Shown: positions 44,966 through 54,105 of the stretch, piece by piece
Position numbering within the stretch: the first letter of the stretch is position 1
Layout of the letters: each line of letters opens with the position of its first letter
Assembly (NCBI GenBank): GCA_965230375.1
Contig: CBDDKU010000002.1
Coordinates: 1-64,000 of the forward strand
Reading direction: 5' to 3'
From: CBDDKU01 sp965230375
GTDB lineage: Bacteria; Bacteroidota; Bacteroidia; Flavobacteriales_D; Cryomorphaceae
DNA length: 64,000 nt
The notes under the pieces: generated by a model
Told to the model about the DNA's origin: nothing
The model's input: only the letters and a program-made list of their open reading frames with translations
Database searches by the model: none
Made by a program: the position numbers and the translations under genes

Positions 44966-44981
44966 CTTGAAAATTATGGTA

Positions 44982-44989
44982 CAAATGTA
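44982..44989 (-). promoter_or_regulatory. Probable -7 box of tatA
   Basis: TACATTTG on the minus strand, 16 bases before the tatA start, matches TAnnTTTG. It abuts the T-run of the secDF terminator, so the terminator hairpin occupies the spacer and -33 region. No TTG is seen at the right distance. Confidence 0.5.
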
Positions 44990-45019
44990 AAAAGCCTCTC
45001 TGAATCAGAGAGGCTTTTT
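44989..45019 (-). terminator. Terminator after secDF
   Basis: A 12-bp stem including the A/T flanks (GC-rich core 44994-45000 with 45008-45014), a 7-nt loop, and a T run on the minus strand, 20 bases past the secDF stop. Confidence 0.86.
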
Positions 45020-45039
45020 ACATTGCTTTAATTTATGTC

Positions 45040-48000
45040 TTAGGCTTCTTCTGTTTTTTCTTCCAGAGAAGTTCCTGTCTTGTCAGTCAAATCAACCACA
45101 ATTGGCGATGCAATGTAAAGCGATGAGTATGTACCAACAAGTACACCCAGCATCAAGGCGAAGACAAACCCTCGGATAGACTCACCACCGAACACGAAGA
45201 TGATCAGAAGCACTACAAACGTAGTCATCGACGTATTGATCGTTCTCGAAAGTGTGCTATTCAATGCCTTGTTTACAACAGAAGACATTCCTTCTTTTCT
45301 GTGATCTCTCAAGTACTCTCTGATTCTATCGAAAACAATTACAGTATCGTTAATCGAGTAACCAACTACGGTCAATATAGCAGCGATAAAGGCCTGATCT
45401 ATCTCCAAGCTAAAAGGAAGTATTCCGTAGAAAATTGAGTACATACCCAATACAACAAGCACATCGTGGAACATAGCCACAATTGCTCCTACACCATATT
45501 GCCATCTTCTAAATCGGAAAACGATGTAGGCAAAAATGATAATCAAGGAGAATACAACTGCCGAAGTAGAAGATGTTTGGAAGTCATCTGAGATAGATGG
45601 ATCAACCTTTCTCGATTCTTCGATCGAGTATGTATCATTCAATTGGTCAAGTCCGCTTGTTAGCGCAGCTTCAACCCTAGAGTCGGCATCCTGACTATCG
45701 TCATCAACTAAGTACTTTGTTGTGATCTTAACTTGGTTAGACGAACCAAATGTTTTCACTTCCGGAGTCATTTCGTTACCAGACTCATCAATGAAAACTG
45801 CAGCTAGCGTAGATCGCACTTCATCAATAGAAGCCGCTTGATCAAATTTCACCGTGTAACTTCTACCACCGGTAAAGTCAACACCAAAGTTCAATCCTTT
45901 GGTCATCATCGACGCCACACCACCAAGGATAACAACAGTAGAGATGATGTAAGCCGTTTTGCGTTTTGGAATGAAGCTCATTTTGGCATTAACCAGAATG
46001 CGCTCTGACCATCCCATCCAGAAACTGAGTTTCTTTCCTTTATTCAATCGAGAATCAAAAATCAATCGAGTGATAAAGATCGCTGAGAATAGCGACGTGA
46101 AGATACCGATGATCAACGTCGTTGCGAATCCTTTGATTGGCCCGGTACCGAGTGATACAAGAACGATAGCCGTCAACAATGTAGTCAAGTTGGCATCGAT
46201 AATCGCAGAGTAGGCACGGTTATAACCTTCTTTCAAAGCCGCTTTGATGGACCTTCCGTTGCGAAGCTCTTCTCGAATACGCTCGTAAATAAGTACGTTG
46301 GCATCCACAGCCATACCGATGGTTAACACAATACCTGCGATTCCAGGTAGTGTTAGCGCTGCTTGGATAGAAGCAAGAGCTCCAACCAAGAAGAATAAGT
46401 TTGCAACCAAGGCGATGTCAGATACGATTCCAGCTCCTCTGTAGTAGAAGAACATATAGAAGAGTACCACAACAAGCGCGATGATGAAAGACATCAAACC
46501 GTCGTTGATGTTTTGTTGACCAAGTGATGGACCAACAACAGATTCATCAACGATATTGGCTGGCGCTGGAAGCGCTCCTGCCTTCAAAAGGTTTGCCAAG
46601 TCAAGGGCTTCCTGAATTTGTTCCGTACGCGTTCCCGTTCCAATACTGATTGAAGATTGTCCGCTCGGAATCTCTCCAATTACAGTTGGGGCAGAGTATA
46701 CGTAATTGTCAAGTACTATCGCTACGGCACGCTTCGGAGTCTGCGCTGCTGCTTCGCGAGTAATCTCTTTCCACTTACGAGCACCCTCGCTATTCATACG
46801 CATAGACACTTCAACCTGACCTGTTACATCATATTGCTGTGAAGCATCTACGATAACTGACCCATCAAGTGGAGCTTTTCCATCTCTCGTGTCTACTTTG
46901 ATCGCAAACATCGTGATAACAGCACCATCTGGTTCAGCAGACCACAAAAGTTGAAGTTCGTTTGGTAAAATGTCTTGAACCACTTTCTCAGCCAACATCT
47001 TATTTACTTCAGCCGTATCAGTAACCAAGGCAAAACCAACGATTGGTCCTGAACCCGGACGACCTTGTTGGTCAATTGATGGGTTCAATTTTGAGAAAAG
47101 TGGAATTCTTTTCAATTGCTCCGCATCAGACTCTTCTTCGGTCAATAGCGCATCAGAGCTATCGGCTTCTGACTCGTCATTATTTAGACCCAAAATATCT
47201 TCTTCCGTGTCAGACCCTTCATCTGCGGTGAGTGTATCCCCTTCTATTGGCTCAACGTCTGTAGCCAATGTATCTGCGTCTTCTTCATCAGCTTCATCGA
47301 GTTCTGGATAATAATAAGCACTCAGCGCGGTGTTCGCCTGATCGAGGTATCCCAATACTTCACCATTCTCATAAGTATTCCAGAATTCAAGGTTTGCAGT
47401 ACTCTTCAATTGCTTACGAACACGCTCTTTGTCCTTAACACCGGGCAGCTCTACCAAGATTCTTCCAGAAAACTGTTGTTTTTGGATAGTCGGTTGAGTT
47501 ACACCGAATTTATCGATACGAGTTCTGAGAATTTTCTCCGTATTGTTGATCGCAACCTGAGCTTCGTTTCTCAAGATTTCGAGAATCTCTTCATTCGTAG
47601 CATCCCTTGGAAACTTGTCTTTGTTATCACGACTGTGAAATGCGTTAGCCATTTTGGCGTCACCATTCACCTCATTCCATGCTTCTCCAAAAAGAGTAAC
47701 AAAGTCAGAACCTGATTCTCGTTGCATTTGCTTTGCACGAGAAATGGCATTCTGCAGATCTTCGTTGTTTACATTATTACTTAGATTGACTACAAGATCA
47801 GGGATAGAAACTTCGAGCGTTACGCTCATTCCACCGGCAAGATCGAGTCCGAGATTGATTTGCTTCTCCTTACACTCCTGGTAGGTATAACCAAAAACAG
47901 GGTAAACTTCTTCGTCCTGATTCTTGGTTAGATACTCAGCCTTGTACTTTTCAAGAAGATTTGCTTCATCCACTAAACTCAACTCTCCATCAGCAGCACG

Positions 48001-48138
48001 CACAGAATCAACCTGATAGAGTGCTTCTTGCTCAGCTTTCTTTTCGAAAGAAGTAGTAAAGAATGAAAACGAAATTTGAAATAGGCAGGCTAGAGCCAAC
48101 AGAATAGTAAATAGCCAAATTGCGCCTTTATTTTGCAT
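45040..48138 (-). CDS. secDF: Protein translocase fusion SecDF
   Basis: 1032 residues: SecD and SecF joined in one chain, as usual in Bacteroidota. Twelve membrane segments expected. SecD half: periplasmic P1 domain, then an acidic low-complexity insert (about 285-340, rich in Glu/Asp/Ser), then the membrane block with LTIGMAVDANVLIYERIREE. SecF half: GLNFGVDFTGGRSYTVKF and TVVGYSINDTVIVFDRIREY, with conserved Asp/Arg used for proton-driven pulling of exported proteins. Start region carries a signal-anchor-like first helix. Own promoter and terminator. Confidence 0.95.
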   Translation of the reverse strand: MQNKGAIWLFTILLALACLFQISFSFFTTSFEKKAEQEALYQVDSVRAADGELSLVDEANLLEKYKAEYLTKNQDEEVYPVFGYTYQECKEKQINLGLDLAGGMSVTLEVSIPDLVVNLSNNVNNEDLQNAISRAKQMQRESGSDFVTLFGEAWNEVNGDAKMANAFHSRDNKDKFPRDATNEEILEILRNEAQVAINNTEKILRTRIDKFGVTQPTIQKQQFSGRILVELPGVKDKERVRKQLKSTANLEFWNTYENGEVLGYLDQANTALSAYYYPELDEADEEDADTLATDVEPIEGDTLTADEGSDTEEDILGLNNDESEADSSDALLTEEESDAEQLKRIPLFSKLNPSIDQQGRPGSGPIVGFALVTDTAEVNKMLAEKVVQDILPNELQLLWSAEPDGAVITMFAIKVDTRDGKAPLDGSVIVDASQQYDVTGQVEVSMRMNSEGARKWKEITREAAAQTPKRAVAIVLDNYVYSAPTVIGEIPSGQSSISIGTGTRTEQIQEALDLANLLKAGALPAPANIVDESVVGPSLGQQNINDGLMSFIIALVVVLFYMFFYYRGAGIVSDIALVANLFFLVGALASIQAALTLPGIAGIVLTIGMAVDANVLIYERIREELRNGRSIKAALKEGYNRAYSAIIDANLTTLLTAIVLVSLGTGPIKGFATTLIIGIFTSLFSAIFITRLIFDSRLNKGKKLSFWMGWSERILVNAKMSFIPKRKTAYIISTVVILGGVASMMTKGLNFGVDFTGGRSYTVKFDQAASIDEVRSTLAAVFIDESGNEMTPEVKTFGSSNQVKITTKYLVDDDSQDADSRVEAALTSGLDQLNDTYSIEESRKVDPSISDDFQTSSTSAVVFSLIIIFAYIVFRFRRWQYGVGAIVAMFHDVLVVLGMYSIFYGILPFSLEIDQAFIAAILTVVGYSINDTVIVFDRIREYLRDHRKEGMSSVVNKALNSTLSRTINTSMTTFVVLLIIFVFGGESIRGFVFALMLGVLVGTYSSLYIASPIVVDLTDKTGTSLEEKTEEA

Positions 48139-48169
48139 GCGTCGTGATTTACGATTTTTTATCGAGCCG

Positions 48170-48200
48170 CAAATATAGATTTTAATGCCTAAAATCCCAA
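48170..48200 (-). promoter_or_regulatory. Promoter of secDF
   Basis: On the minus strand TTG (48198-48200), 20 bases, then TATATTTG (48170-48177). Good match to the Bacteroidota consensus; the gene starts about 31 bases after the -7 box. Confidence 0.68.
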
Positions 48201-48333
48201 TCTGCTTTTTTGCTCCTTTACTTTTATGTAGGGGCTTGGCTCTGAGTTGTGTATTTAAATTGTCGTACTTTAGATTTTTGATGAAATGAACTCAGTGGAT
48301 TTAAAAAAACCACTCACTTTAGACTCCAGTCCC

Positions 48334-50568
48334 ATGAGAAAAATCTTGGCCTTTTTACTCCTATTACCCTTCTATGGTTACGCTCAATTTGAAGTTGTTC
48401 CAACGGTAGTGGTTCCAGCAAAATTTTCGGATGGATCTTCCATCAAAAACCCTTGGACTGGAGGACTCAATGCCGCGCAGATATCAATGTTCGACGCCGA
48501 CATGGACGGTAACGAAGATGACATCTTTGTTTTCGACAAGGCTGGCAACCGGGTGCTGGTATATATTGGAACCACTTCTGGAGGCCAGCGCACATATAAA
48601 TATCACCCTAAACTCAGTAAGCAATTCCCTCCCATTACAGACTGGGCACTTCTGAGGGATTTCGACTGCGATGGAAAGCGAGACATATTCACCTACAGTC
48701 CAGCCGGTGGAGCTTTCGCTGTCTATCGAAATACCACCACTAGCCCTGATCAACTTTCTTTTGAATTGGATACCGAAGTTATTGAAAGCTTCTACGAGTT
48801 TAGTAGTACTCAGTTCACAACCAATATTTACGTTTCATCTCAGGATGTGCCAGGAATATTTGATTTCGATGGAGATGGAGATCTCGATATTTTAACATTT
48901 GCAGTTGGTGGTAGCGTTGTCGAATTACACTTAAACTATAGCGTTGAGAACGACGGCGAGTGTGGGCTGGACTTTGTCCTAAAAAATAAGTGCTACGGAC
49001 TCTTTGCCGAAGGATCCGAAAACAATGGTATCATCCAAGATCCAGAAACTGTTGGAAGCATTTGCAGCTTTAACGTCGTTGACCCTAAAAGAAATGGCGG
49101 TGGCGGCGCACGCCATGTTGGCTCAACCATTCTAGCCTTCGACGCCAACCAAGATGACCTTGCTGAAATTATTTTAGGTGATGTCACCTACTTCAATATG
49201 ACGTACCTGGAGAACAATGATCGAGGCGATCAAGTAGATAGTGTTGGCTATGTATCCACGACGTTTCCTTCTGACTTTGGAGCAATGCAAGTTGACATAG
49301 ACAATTTCCCTGCAGGTTTTTATGAAGACATAGACGGCGATGGTGTCAATGATTTAATCGTTGGCGTAAACAATCACAACGTTGCTGAAAACAAGAATTC
49401 GATTTGGCTTTACTTAAATGAAGGACTTAATAACCTTCCCGAGTTTGAGTTTCAGCGAGACAATTTTCTGCAAGACGAAACATTGGATGCAGGAAGCGGA
49501 TCAGCCCCTGCCATTTTCGACTACAATCAAGATGGATTGAAAGATATTGTTTTTGGCTCTCGCGGAGAATTTCAAGGACTAGGTAGCTACCTGCCTACAC
49601 TGACGGTTCTTTTGAATGAAGGCACTGCAGAAGAACCGAGCTTCAGAATGATTGACGACAATTGGCTCGACGTCAATAATTTGGGGATAGGGCAGTACGT
49701 TCATCCCCACTTTGCTGATCTCGACAATGACGGAGACGAAGACTTGATCTTGGGAGAGGCTTCTGGAGTAATTCACTATTTCAGGAATGATGCGGAATCA
49801 GGTGAAGATGCAAACATGACTTATGTTGGGCTGCTTCAAGCCGACGGGGCGGACTTGGATGTTGGGCAGAACAGCGCACCAACACTATTCGACTTAAACG
49901 GAGATGGGCTGCTGGATATCACCATCGGAGAGCGGAATGGAAATCTGAACTACTATGAAAATGTTGGAACGGCTGAAGACTATGAATTCAATTTCGTTAC
50001 CGACACGCTAGGTGGCATTAGCGGAGTAGCTCAAAACTATTTTGTCGGTAATACAGGCCCGCAATTCTTCGAGCACCAAGGAGAAACTTTCCTCAGTCTT
50101 GGAAACGAAAACGGAAGGGTGTTTACTTATACTAACATCTCTGACGACCCGGAAGCTGAGTTTGAGCTTTTCAGCAACGATGCTTTCAACATAAATGGAG
50201 GAAGACGGGTGAAAGCTGTGATTACGGATATTGATGGAGATGAACTACCCGATGTCATTGTGGGACATGTTGGCGGAGGACTAGAACTGTATGTAGGAGA
50301 TCTTACATCTTCTACTCAAAACCGTGCACCTGCATCAATGAAATTGGAAATATTCCCGAATCCAGGGTCTGATGAAGTCCGAATTGCGAACGCAGGCCAG
50401 ATTGATTCAAATGCACCTTTTCGAATTTTTAATATCTCAGGAAGCCTTGTTCAAAATGGATTGACCACTGGAGGCTTGATGAAAGTCAGCAATTTACCCA
50501 GCGGCATTTATATAATCGAAGTCATTTCAGGACAAAATGTGTTTCGCGCGAAATGGGTCAAAAAATAA
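48334..50568 (+). CDS. Secreted FG-GAP/VCBS repeat protein, T9SS cargo (type A)
   Basis: From ATG 48334 (744 residues): signal peptide 1-18 (RKILAFLLLLPFYGYAQ); about nine Asp-rich repeats of FG-GAP/VCBS type, for example FDFDGDGDLDILTF, DIDGDGVNDLIVG, FDYNQDGLKDIVFG, DLDNDGDEDLILG and FDLNGDGLLDITIG, which normally bind calcium and build a beta-propeller; and a C-terminal type A sorting domain starting LEIFPNPGSDEV and ending in FRAKWVKK. An extracellular, probably surface-bound protein; binding target unknown. An ATG at 48286 adds 16 residues before the signal peptide and is less likely. Confidence 0.85.
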   Translation: MRKILAFLLLLPFYGYAQFEVVPTVVVPAKFSDGSSIKNPWTGGLNAAQISMFDADMDGNEDDIFVFDKAGNRVLVYIGTTSGGQRTYKYHPKLSKQFPPITDWALLRDFDCDGKRDIFTYSPAGGAFAVYRNTTTSPDQLSFELDTEVIESFYEFSSTQFTTNIYVSSQDVPGIFDFDGDGDLDILTFAVGGSVVELHLNYSVENDGECGLDFVLKNKCYGLFAEGSENNGIIQDPETVGSICSFNVVDPKRNGGGGARHVGSTILAFDANQDDLAEIILGDVTYFNMTYLENNDRGDQVDSVGYVSTTFPSDFGAMQVDIDNFPAGFYEDIDGDGVNDLIVGVNNHNVAENKNSIWLYLNEGLNNLPEFEFQRDNFLQDETLDAGSGSAPAIFDYNQDGLKDIVFGSRGEFQGLGSYLPTLTVLLNEGTAEEPSFRMIDDNWLDVNNLGIGQYVHPHFADLDNDGDEDLILGEASGVIHYFRNDAESGEDANMTYVGLLQADGADLDVGQNSAPTLFDLNGDGLLDITIGERNGNLNYYENVGTAEDYEFNFVTDTLGGISGVAQNYFVGNTGPQFFEHQGETFLSLGNENGRVFTYTNISDDPEAEFELFSNDAFNINGGRRVKAVITDIDGDELPDVIVGHVGGGLELYVGDLTSSTQNRAPASMKLEIFPNPGSDEVRIANAGQIDSNAPFRIFNISGSLVQNGLTTGGLMKVSNLPSGIYIIEVISGQNVFRAKWVKK

Positions 50569-50595
50569 GCCCTTCACCAAGCTGGCAAAGGGCTT
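50560..50595 (-). terminator. Terminator after mdh
   Basis: An 8-bp stem (50567-50574 with 50588-50595) is followed on the minus strand by TTATTTTTTG. The T run lies inside the last codons of the convergent VCBS gene. On the plus strand the T-run is weak, so it mainly serves mdh. Confidence 0.7.
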
Positions 50596-50618
50596 CAATA
50601 TTGAAAGGGTTGAAAGGC

Positions 50619-51560
50619 TTAAGCCGTCATCATACCCATATTGTCTAGTACTTCCATCACTTCTTTAACAGCATTTGCTGAAGCATAAAGAAGTTCTTTC
50701 TCCTCGTCGTTCAATTTGAGTTCGATGATCTCTTCCAAACCATCTTTACCGAGCTTAGCTGGAACACCGAGGTAAATATTATTTAGTCCATACTCTCCAC
50801 TAAGAAGGGCACAAACTGGGAAAATGCGCTTCTGATCGCGCACTACAGCCTCTACCATTTGAGCTGCAGCAGCACCTGGGGCATACCAAGCTGAAGTACC
50901 GAGAAGATTTACAATCTCTCCCCCACCTTTCTTCGTGCGCTCAATGATCGCATTCAGCTTATCTTCTTCGATCAACTCCGTAACAGGAATTCCAGAAACC
51001 GTTGTGTAACGCGGCAGTGGCACCATTGTGTCACCATGTCCACCCATCAATACGGCCTGGATATCTTTAGGAGATACGTTAAGCTCCATCGCAAGGAACG
51101 AACGGTAACGAGCCGTATCCAAAACTCCAGCCATACCAAATACGCGCTTCGAATCAATCTTAGCCGTGAGGTATGCTGCGTAAGTCATTACGTCAAGCGG
51201 ATTACTTACGATAATGATTTTTGCATCAGGAGAGTGCTGAATAACTTGTTCAGTTACGCTTTTTACAATCCCAGCATTTGTAGCGATCAAATCATCGCGA
51301 GTCATGCCCGGTTTACGTGGAAGTCCAGATGTGATAACAACAACTTCCGAGTTGGCCGTTTTTGAGTAGTCATTTGTTGACCCGGTGATACGGCTATCGT
51401 AAAGGTTAATAGGAGAAGTCTCCCAAATATCCAACGCTTTTCCTTCGGCAAATCCGTCTTTGATATCTAAAAGAACGATTTCGTTGGCAATTTCATTATG
51501 AGCTAGTACATTGGCACAGGTAGCTCCTACATTCCCTGCTCCTACTACAGTAACTTTCAT
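50619..51560 (-). CDS. mdh: Malate dehydrogenase (NAD)
   Basis: 313 residues, LDH-like MDH class. Rossmann loop GAGNVGATCA; Asp at the end of the second strand (VLLDI) indicates NAD; substrate arginines in GLPRKPGMTRDDL; catalytic His in MGGHGDTMVPL. Interconverts malate and oxaloacetate in the citric acid cycle. Own -7 box upstream. Confidence 0.96.
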   Translation of the reverse strand: MKVTVVGAGNVGATCANVLAHNEIANEIVLLDIKDGFAEGKALDIWETSPINLYDSRITGSTNDYSKTANSEVVVITSGLPRKPGMTRDDLIATNAGIVKSVTEQVIQHSPDAKIIIVSNPLDVMTYAAYLTAKIDSKRVFGMAGVLDTARYRSFLAMELNVSPKDIQAVLMGGHGDTMVPLPRYTTVSGIPVTELIEEDKLNAIIERTKKGGGEIVNLLGTSAWYAPGAAAAQMVEAVVRDQKRIFPVCALLSGEYGLNNIYLGVPAKLGKDGLEEIIELKLNDEEKELLYASANAVKEVMEVLDNMGMMTA

Positions 51561-51596
51561 GGCGAAAATTTGATTCAGTGGTTAAAAAAACGATCA

Positions 51597-51604
51597 CAAA
51601 TATA
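51597..51604 (-). promoter_or_regulatory. Probable -7 box of mdh
   Basis: TATATTTG on the minus strand, 36 bases before the mdh start. No TTG at 18-20 bases upstream; the matching position reads TTC. Confidence 0.55.
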
Positions 51605-51877
51605 GTCGAAGTGAGTCATTTTTGAACCATAAGTCCAAATGAAGTTCTAAATCCAGAAATACCAGACTCCATATTCAAAATGGATCCTACATAATTGACT
51701 ATGAACAGAAGTGATCATTTCAAAGCAATGGGTTTCAATCTCTTGAAATCCGACTTGCGCAGCTTCTTTGAATAAATGTATATTTAGCTCCGACAAAAGG
51801 AACATTAACCCAAAAAAATGTAGAGACGTGCCCATCTATTTGAAATAGAATGGCAACCTCTACCCAGCGATGCCGTC
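51605..51877. other. Intergenic region mdh / sigma factor
   Basis: Divergent spacer. It must contain the promoter of the sigma factor operon. The best candidate is a box TATATTTA near 51779-51786, one base off TAnnTTTG, with TTG 21 bases upstream. A short dyad TTTCAA/TTGAAA sits near 51730-51745. A 62-codon minus-strand ORF here has no recognisable features. No RNA gene seen. Confidence 0.35.
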
Positions 51878-52489
51878 TTGTCAGTGTTAGGTGCAAAGGA
51901 CATTGGAGATAATCAGCTCAACAAGCTGATTGAAGGGTGTTTACAAAACCATCGAAAAAGCCAGGAAGCAATCTATAAGATGTTTTACGGAAAAATGATG
52001 GCTGTTTGTAGGCGCTATACCCGGAATGATGACCAGGCAAAAGACATTTTGCAGGATGCATTTATCAAAGTCTTCAACAACATTGATCGATTTAATTTCG
52101 ATGGATCTTTTGAAGGCTGGGTGCGTCGAATTGTCGTAAATACGGGAATCGACTTCACCAGGAAGGCTAAAAACGATTACCTTCTAATGAATGAAAACCA
52201 ATCGGTCGAAGATTTTGAAAACGACCTATTGGATGTAGAAGAAGAAGAATTTGACATCCCATTGAATGTGCGGGATGTTATAAATGGAATGGACCAACTT
52301 TCAAATGCGTACAAGGCAGTATTTAACCTTTACGTTTTTGAAAATTATTCTCATCAGGAAATTGCTGATGCATTAGGTATTAGCGTAGGTACGAGTAAAT
52401 CGAACCTCGCCAAAGCAAGGGCAAACCTGAAGAAAATATTAAAGAAAGTAATAGAACAAAAAGATGGCGAAGGATCTAGACAAGTTTGA
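51878..52489 (+). CDS. ECF-type RNA polymerase sigma factor
   Basis: 203 residues with sigma region 2 (EAIYKMFYGKMMAVCRRY, then DILQDAFIKVFNNIDRF and FEGWVRRIVVNTGIDF) and region 4 (YKAVFNLYVFENYSHQEIAD, then GISVGTSKSNLAKARANLKK). Directs RNA polymerase to a special promoter set. Start codons available are TTG 51878 or GTG 51884; no ATG fits, and a stop lies at 51821, so weak initiation is likely. The next gene starts 26 bases before this stop, in another frame, which suggests translational coupling and a sigma/regulator pair. Similarity to the T9SS sigma factor SigP of Porphyromonas is possible but cannot be decided by eye. Confidence 0.88.
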   Translation: MSVLGAKDIGDNQLNKLIEGCLQNHRKSQEAIYKMFYGKMMAVCRRYTRNDDQAKDILQDAFIKVFNNIDRFNFDGSFEGWVRRIVVNTGIDFTRKAKNDYLLMNENQSVEDFENDLLDVEEEEFDIPLNVRDVINGMDQLSNAYKAVFNLYVFENYSHQEIADALGISVGTSKSNLAKARANLKKILKKVIEQKDGEGSRQV

Positions 52490-53747
52490 TGAGTTGTTGA
52501 AAGATGCACTCGATGGGCACGAAGCCCCATTTAATGAATTGCATTGGGAAGAACTTGAAGAAGAATTAAATGTAGTGGCACCTGGAATGTCAAATTATTT
52601 CAGTGCGGTAACTACGGGACTTGTCGCTACGAGCTTGGTATTTATGTCTATGCTCTTTCTCCTTTCAGATGGAAATGGAGTGAATTCGGATCACGAAGAT
52701 GAAGTAATCGTTGTTGCTGAAAACACAGGCACAGGCAGCGGTACAGTTAAATCTGACGAAACAAATAATGCGGCTTTTGAATCATCTTCTGATGACGAGT
52801 CTACGGAAAGTGGCACGCACAATTCTGAAATTGAGCATGAATCAATTTCGGCAGTAGAAGAGACTGATGAAGCTAATGCATCAAACACTTTTAATACTGC
52901 TGCCAAGTCAAGTACTAAATCTACCGAAAACGATACAGCTGATAACACCGAAGTGAATTCAGAGAATAACTCAAATGAATCAGTTGTTGTAGCGAGTAGC
53001 GTAAAGGCCGAAAAGAAAAACATCCGCACGGGTTGCACCGGATTGACTATCGACTTTACTGCGAAGGAAGAATACGGTAACAATGCCAAATTCCTTTGGA
53101 ACTTCGGTGATGGTTACTTCAGCACGGAATCAAACCCATCTCACACATTTAATAAAGAAGGAACCTTTGATGTTTCGCTTTCTGTAACATCTCCAGGGTC
53201 AGGACAAATCACTTCGAATGTGGTGCAAGCCATGATTGAAATCGTTGAAGCACCTATCGCAAACGTCGATGTTGAAATCAACGGACCAACAACAGTTTCC
53301 GTGTTCAATAAGAGCTACAACGCCAATGACGTTGAATGGAGAATTGATGGTGCAACCGAAGGAAATGGTTCATCAGTGAGCGTGAGTGTTGCAGACAACA
53401 CGAGCTACGAAGTACACCTTTCAGCCCTCAACGAAGGTGGATGTGTTGACACATTGGAGTCAACTATTCGAAGCATCCAGGCTGGGTCTGAATTCCCTAG
53501 AGCTTACGACACCTCTTACGGAAACGCATTTGCTCCTGGAGCTATCATCGATGAAGGCGAAGTGCAAAGCATTAAGATTTACAGCAACAAAACTGGTGAC
53601 CTAGTATTCGAAGGCTCTGGAAACAAAGGCTGGTACGGAGAAACTCCCCAAGGAGAAAAGGCAAACAAAGGAGCTTACAAATGGGTGATGGCCGTAGTAA
53701 AAGAAGATGTGATCGACGTATATCACGGCGACCTGGAAGTCAGGTAA
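52464..53747 (+). CDS. Single-pass membrane PKD protein, putative partner of the ECF sigma
   Basis: 427 residues: acidic cytoplasmic N-terminus (1-44, with WEELEEELN), one membrane helix about 46-68, a long Ser/Thr/Asn/Glu-rich linker (about 70-185), a PKD domain (about 187-265, FLWNFGDGYFSTESNPSHTF), a second beta domain (about 266-340) and a C-terminal segment (about 345-427) that resembles a worn type B T9SS domain: NAFAPG, IKIYSNKTGDLVFEG, GWYGETPQGEKANKGAYKW. No cleavable signal peptide, so it is probably an inner-membrane protein with a periplasmic C-terminus. Position overlapping an ECF sigma gene suggests an anti-sigma role, but the N-terminus lacks a clear ZAS motif. Function is inference. 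Confidence 0.62.
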   Translation: MAKDLDKFDELLKDALDGHEAPFNELHWEELEEELNVVAPGMSNYFSAVTTGLVATSLVFMSMLFLLSDGNGVNSDHEDEVIVVAENTGTGSGTVKSDETNNAAFESSSDDESTESGTHNSEIEHESISAVEETDEANASNTFNTAAKSSTKSTENDTADNTEVNSENNSNESVVVASSVKAEKKNIRTGCTGLTIDFTAKEEYGNNAKFLWNFGDGYFSTESNPSHTFNKEGTFDVSLSVTSPGSGQITSNVVQAMIEIVEAPIANVDVEINGPTTVSVFNKSYNANDVEWRIDGATEGNGSSVSVSVADNTSYEVHLSALNEGGCVDTLESTIRSIQAGSEFPRAYDTSYGNAFAPGAIIDEGEVQSIKIYSNKTGDLVFEGSGNKGWYGETPQGEKANKGAYKWVMAVVKEDVIDVYHGDLEVR

Positions 53748-53768
53748 TTCCTTTCCAAAAAACATTTC

Positions 53769-53798
53769 AAAAAGCATCCGCTAGCGGATGCTTTTTTT
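53769..53798 (+). terminator. Terminator after the sigma/PKD gene pair
   Basis: A perfect 10-bp stem (53771-53780 with 53785-53794), a 4-nt loop and seven T. It closes the two-gene unit and means the giant gene downstream has its own promoter. Confidence 0.9.
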
Positions 53799-54050
53799 GT
53801 TCCCATACTATTGGATTCCCAAACAATCAAAATTAAACCAGCTCTTTCGATAGACGGGATGAAATGTTTGATGAAAACACCTAAGTTTTCAACGAGTACA
53901 GCAGCCTATCTCACTCAGATTCAAGCCAAATTGAAGTATTGCGCAAGGTCGTGAAAATTTTTTGTGGGTTTATTGGTTTCATATGAGCAACTTTGGGAAC
54001 GTTAAGGCGTCAATCTTTTGAATTGCTTAAGCCATGTATGGCAGCTAGGC
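53799..54050. other. Intergenic region upstream of the giant cargo gene
   Basis: No gene recognised. A 31-codon plus-strand ORF (53859-53954) has no similarity or start signal I can support. The region is AT-rich with no repeats of note; it probably serves as the upstream control region of the giant gene. Confidence 0.4.
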
Positions 54051-54071
54051 AAAATACGCTTCGTATTTTTG
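54051..54071 (+). promoter_or_regulatory. Probable -7 box within an inverted repeat, giant cargo gene
   Basis: TATTTTTG at 54064-54071 fits TAnnTTTG and lies 34 bases before the start codon. A perfect 8-bp inverted repeat with a 3-base centre (54051-54058 AAAATACG, 54062-54069 CGTATTTT) covers most of it. Such a dyad could be an operator for a dimeric regulator, or only a hairpin. No TTG is seen at the usual distance, so another sigma or an activator may be needed (inference). Confidence 0.5.
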
Positions 54072-54105
54072 TAAGTCTGCCCTACCAAATTAAACCGATC
54101 AGATA

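Noticed and set aside
51647..51835. 62-codon minus-strand ORF between mdh and the sigma factor
   Set aside because: No recognisable domain, no promoter or conserved feature; codes through the probable promoter region of the sigma operon.
53859..53954. 31-codon plus-strand ORF before the giant gene
   Set aside because: Short, no start signal or similarity; nothing beyond chance.
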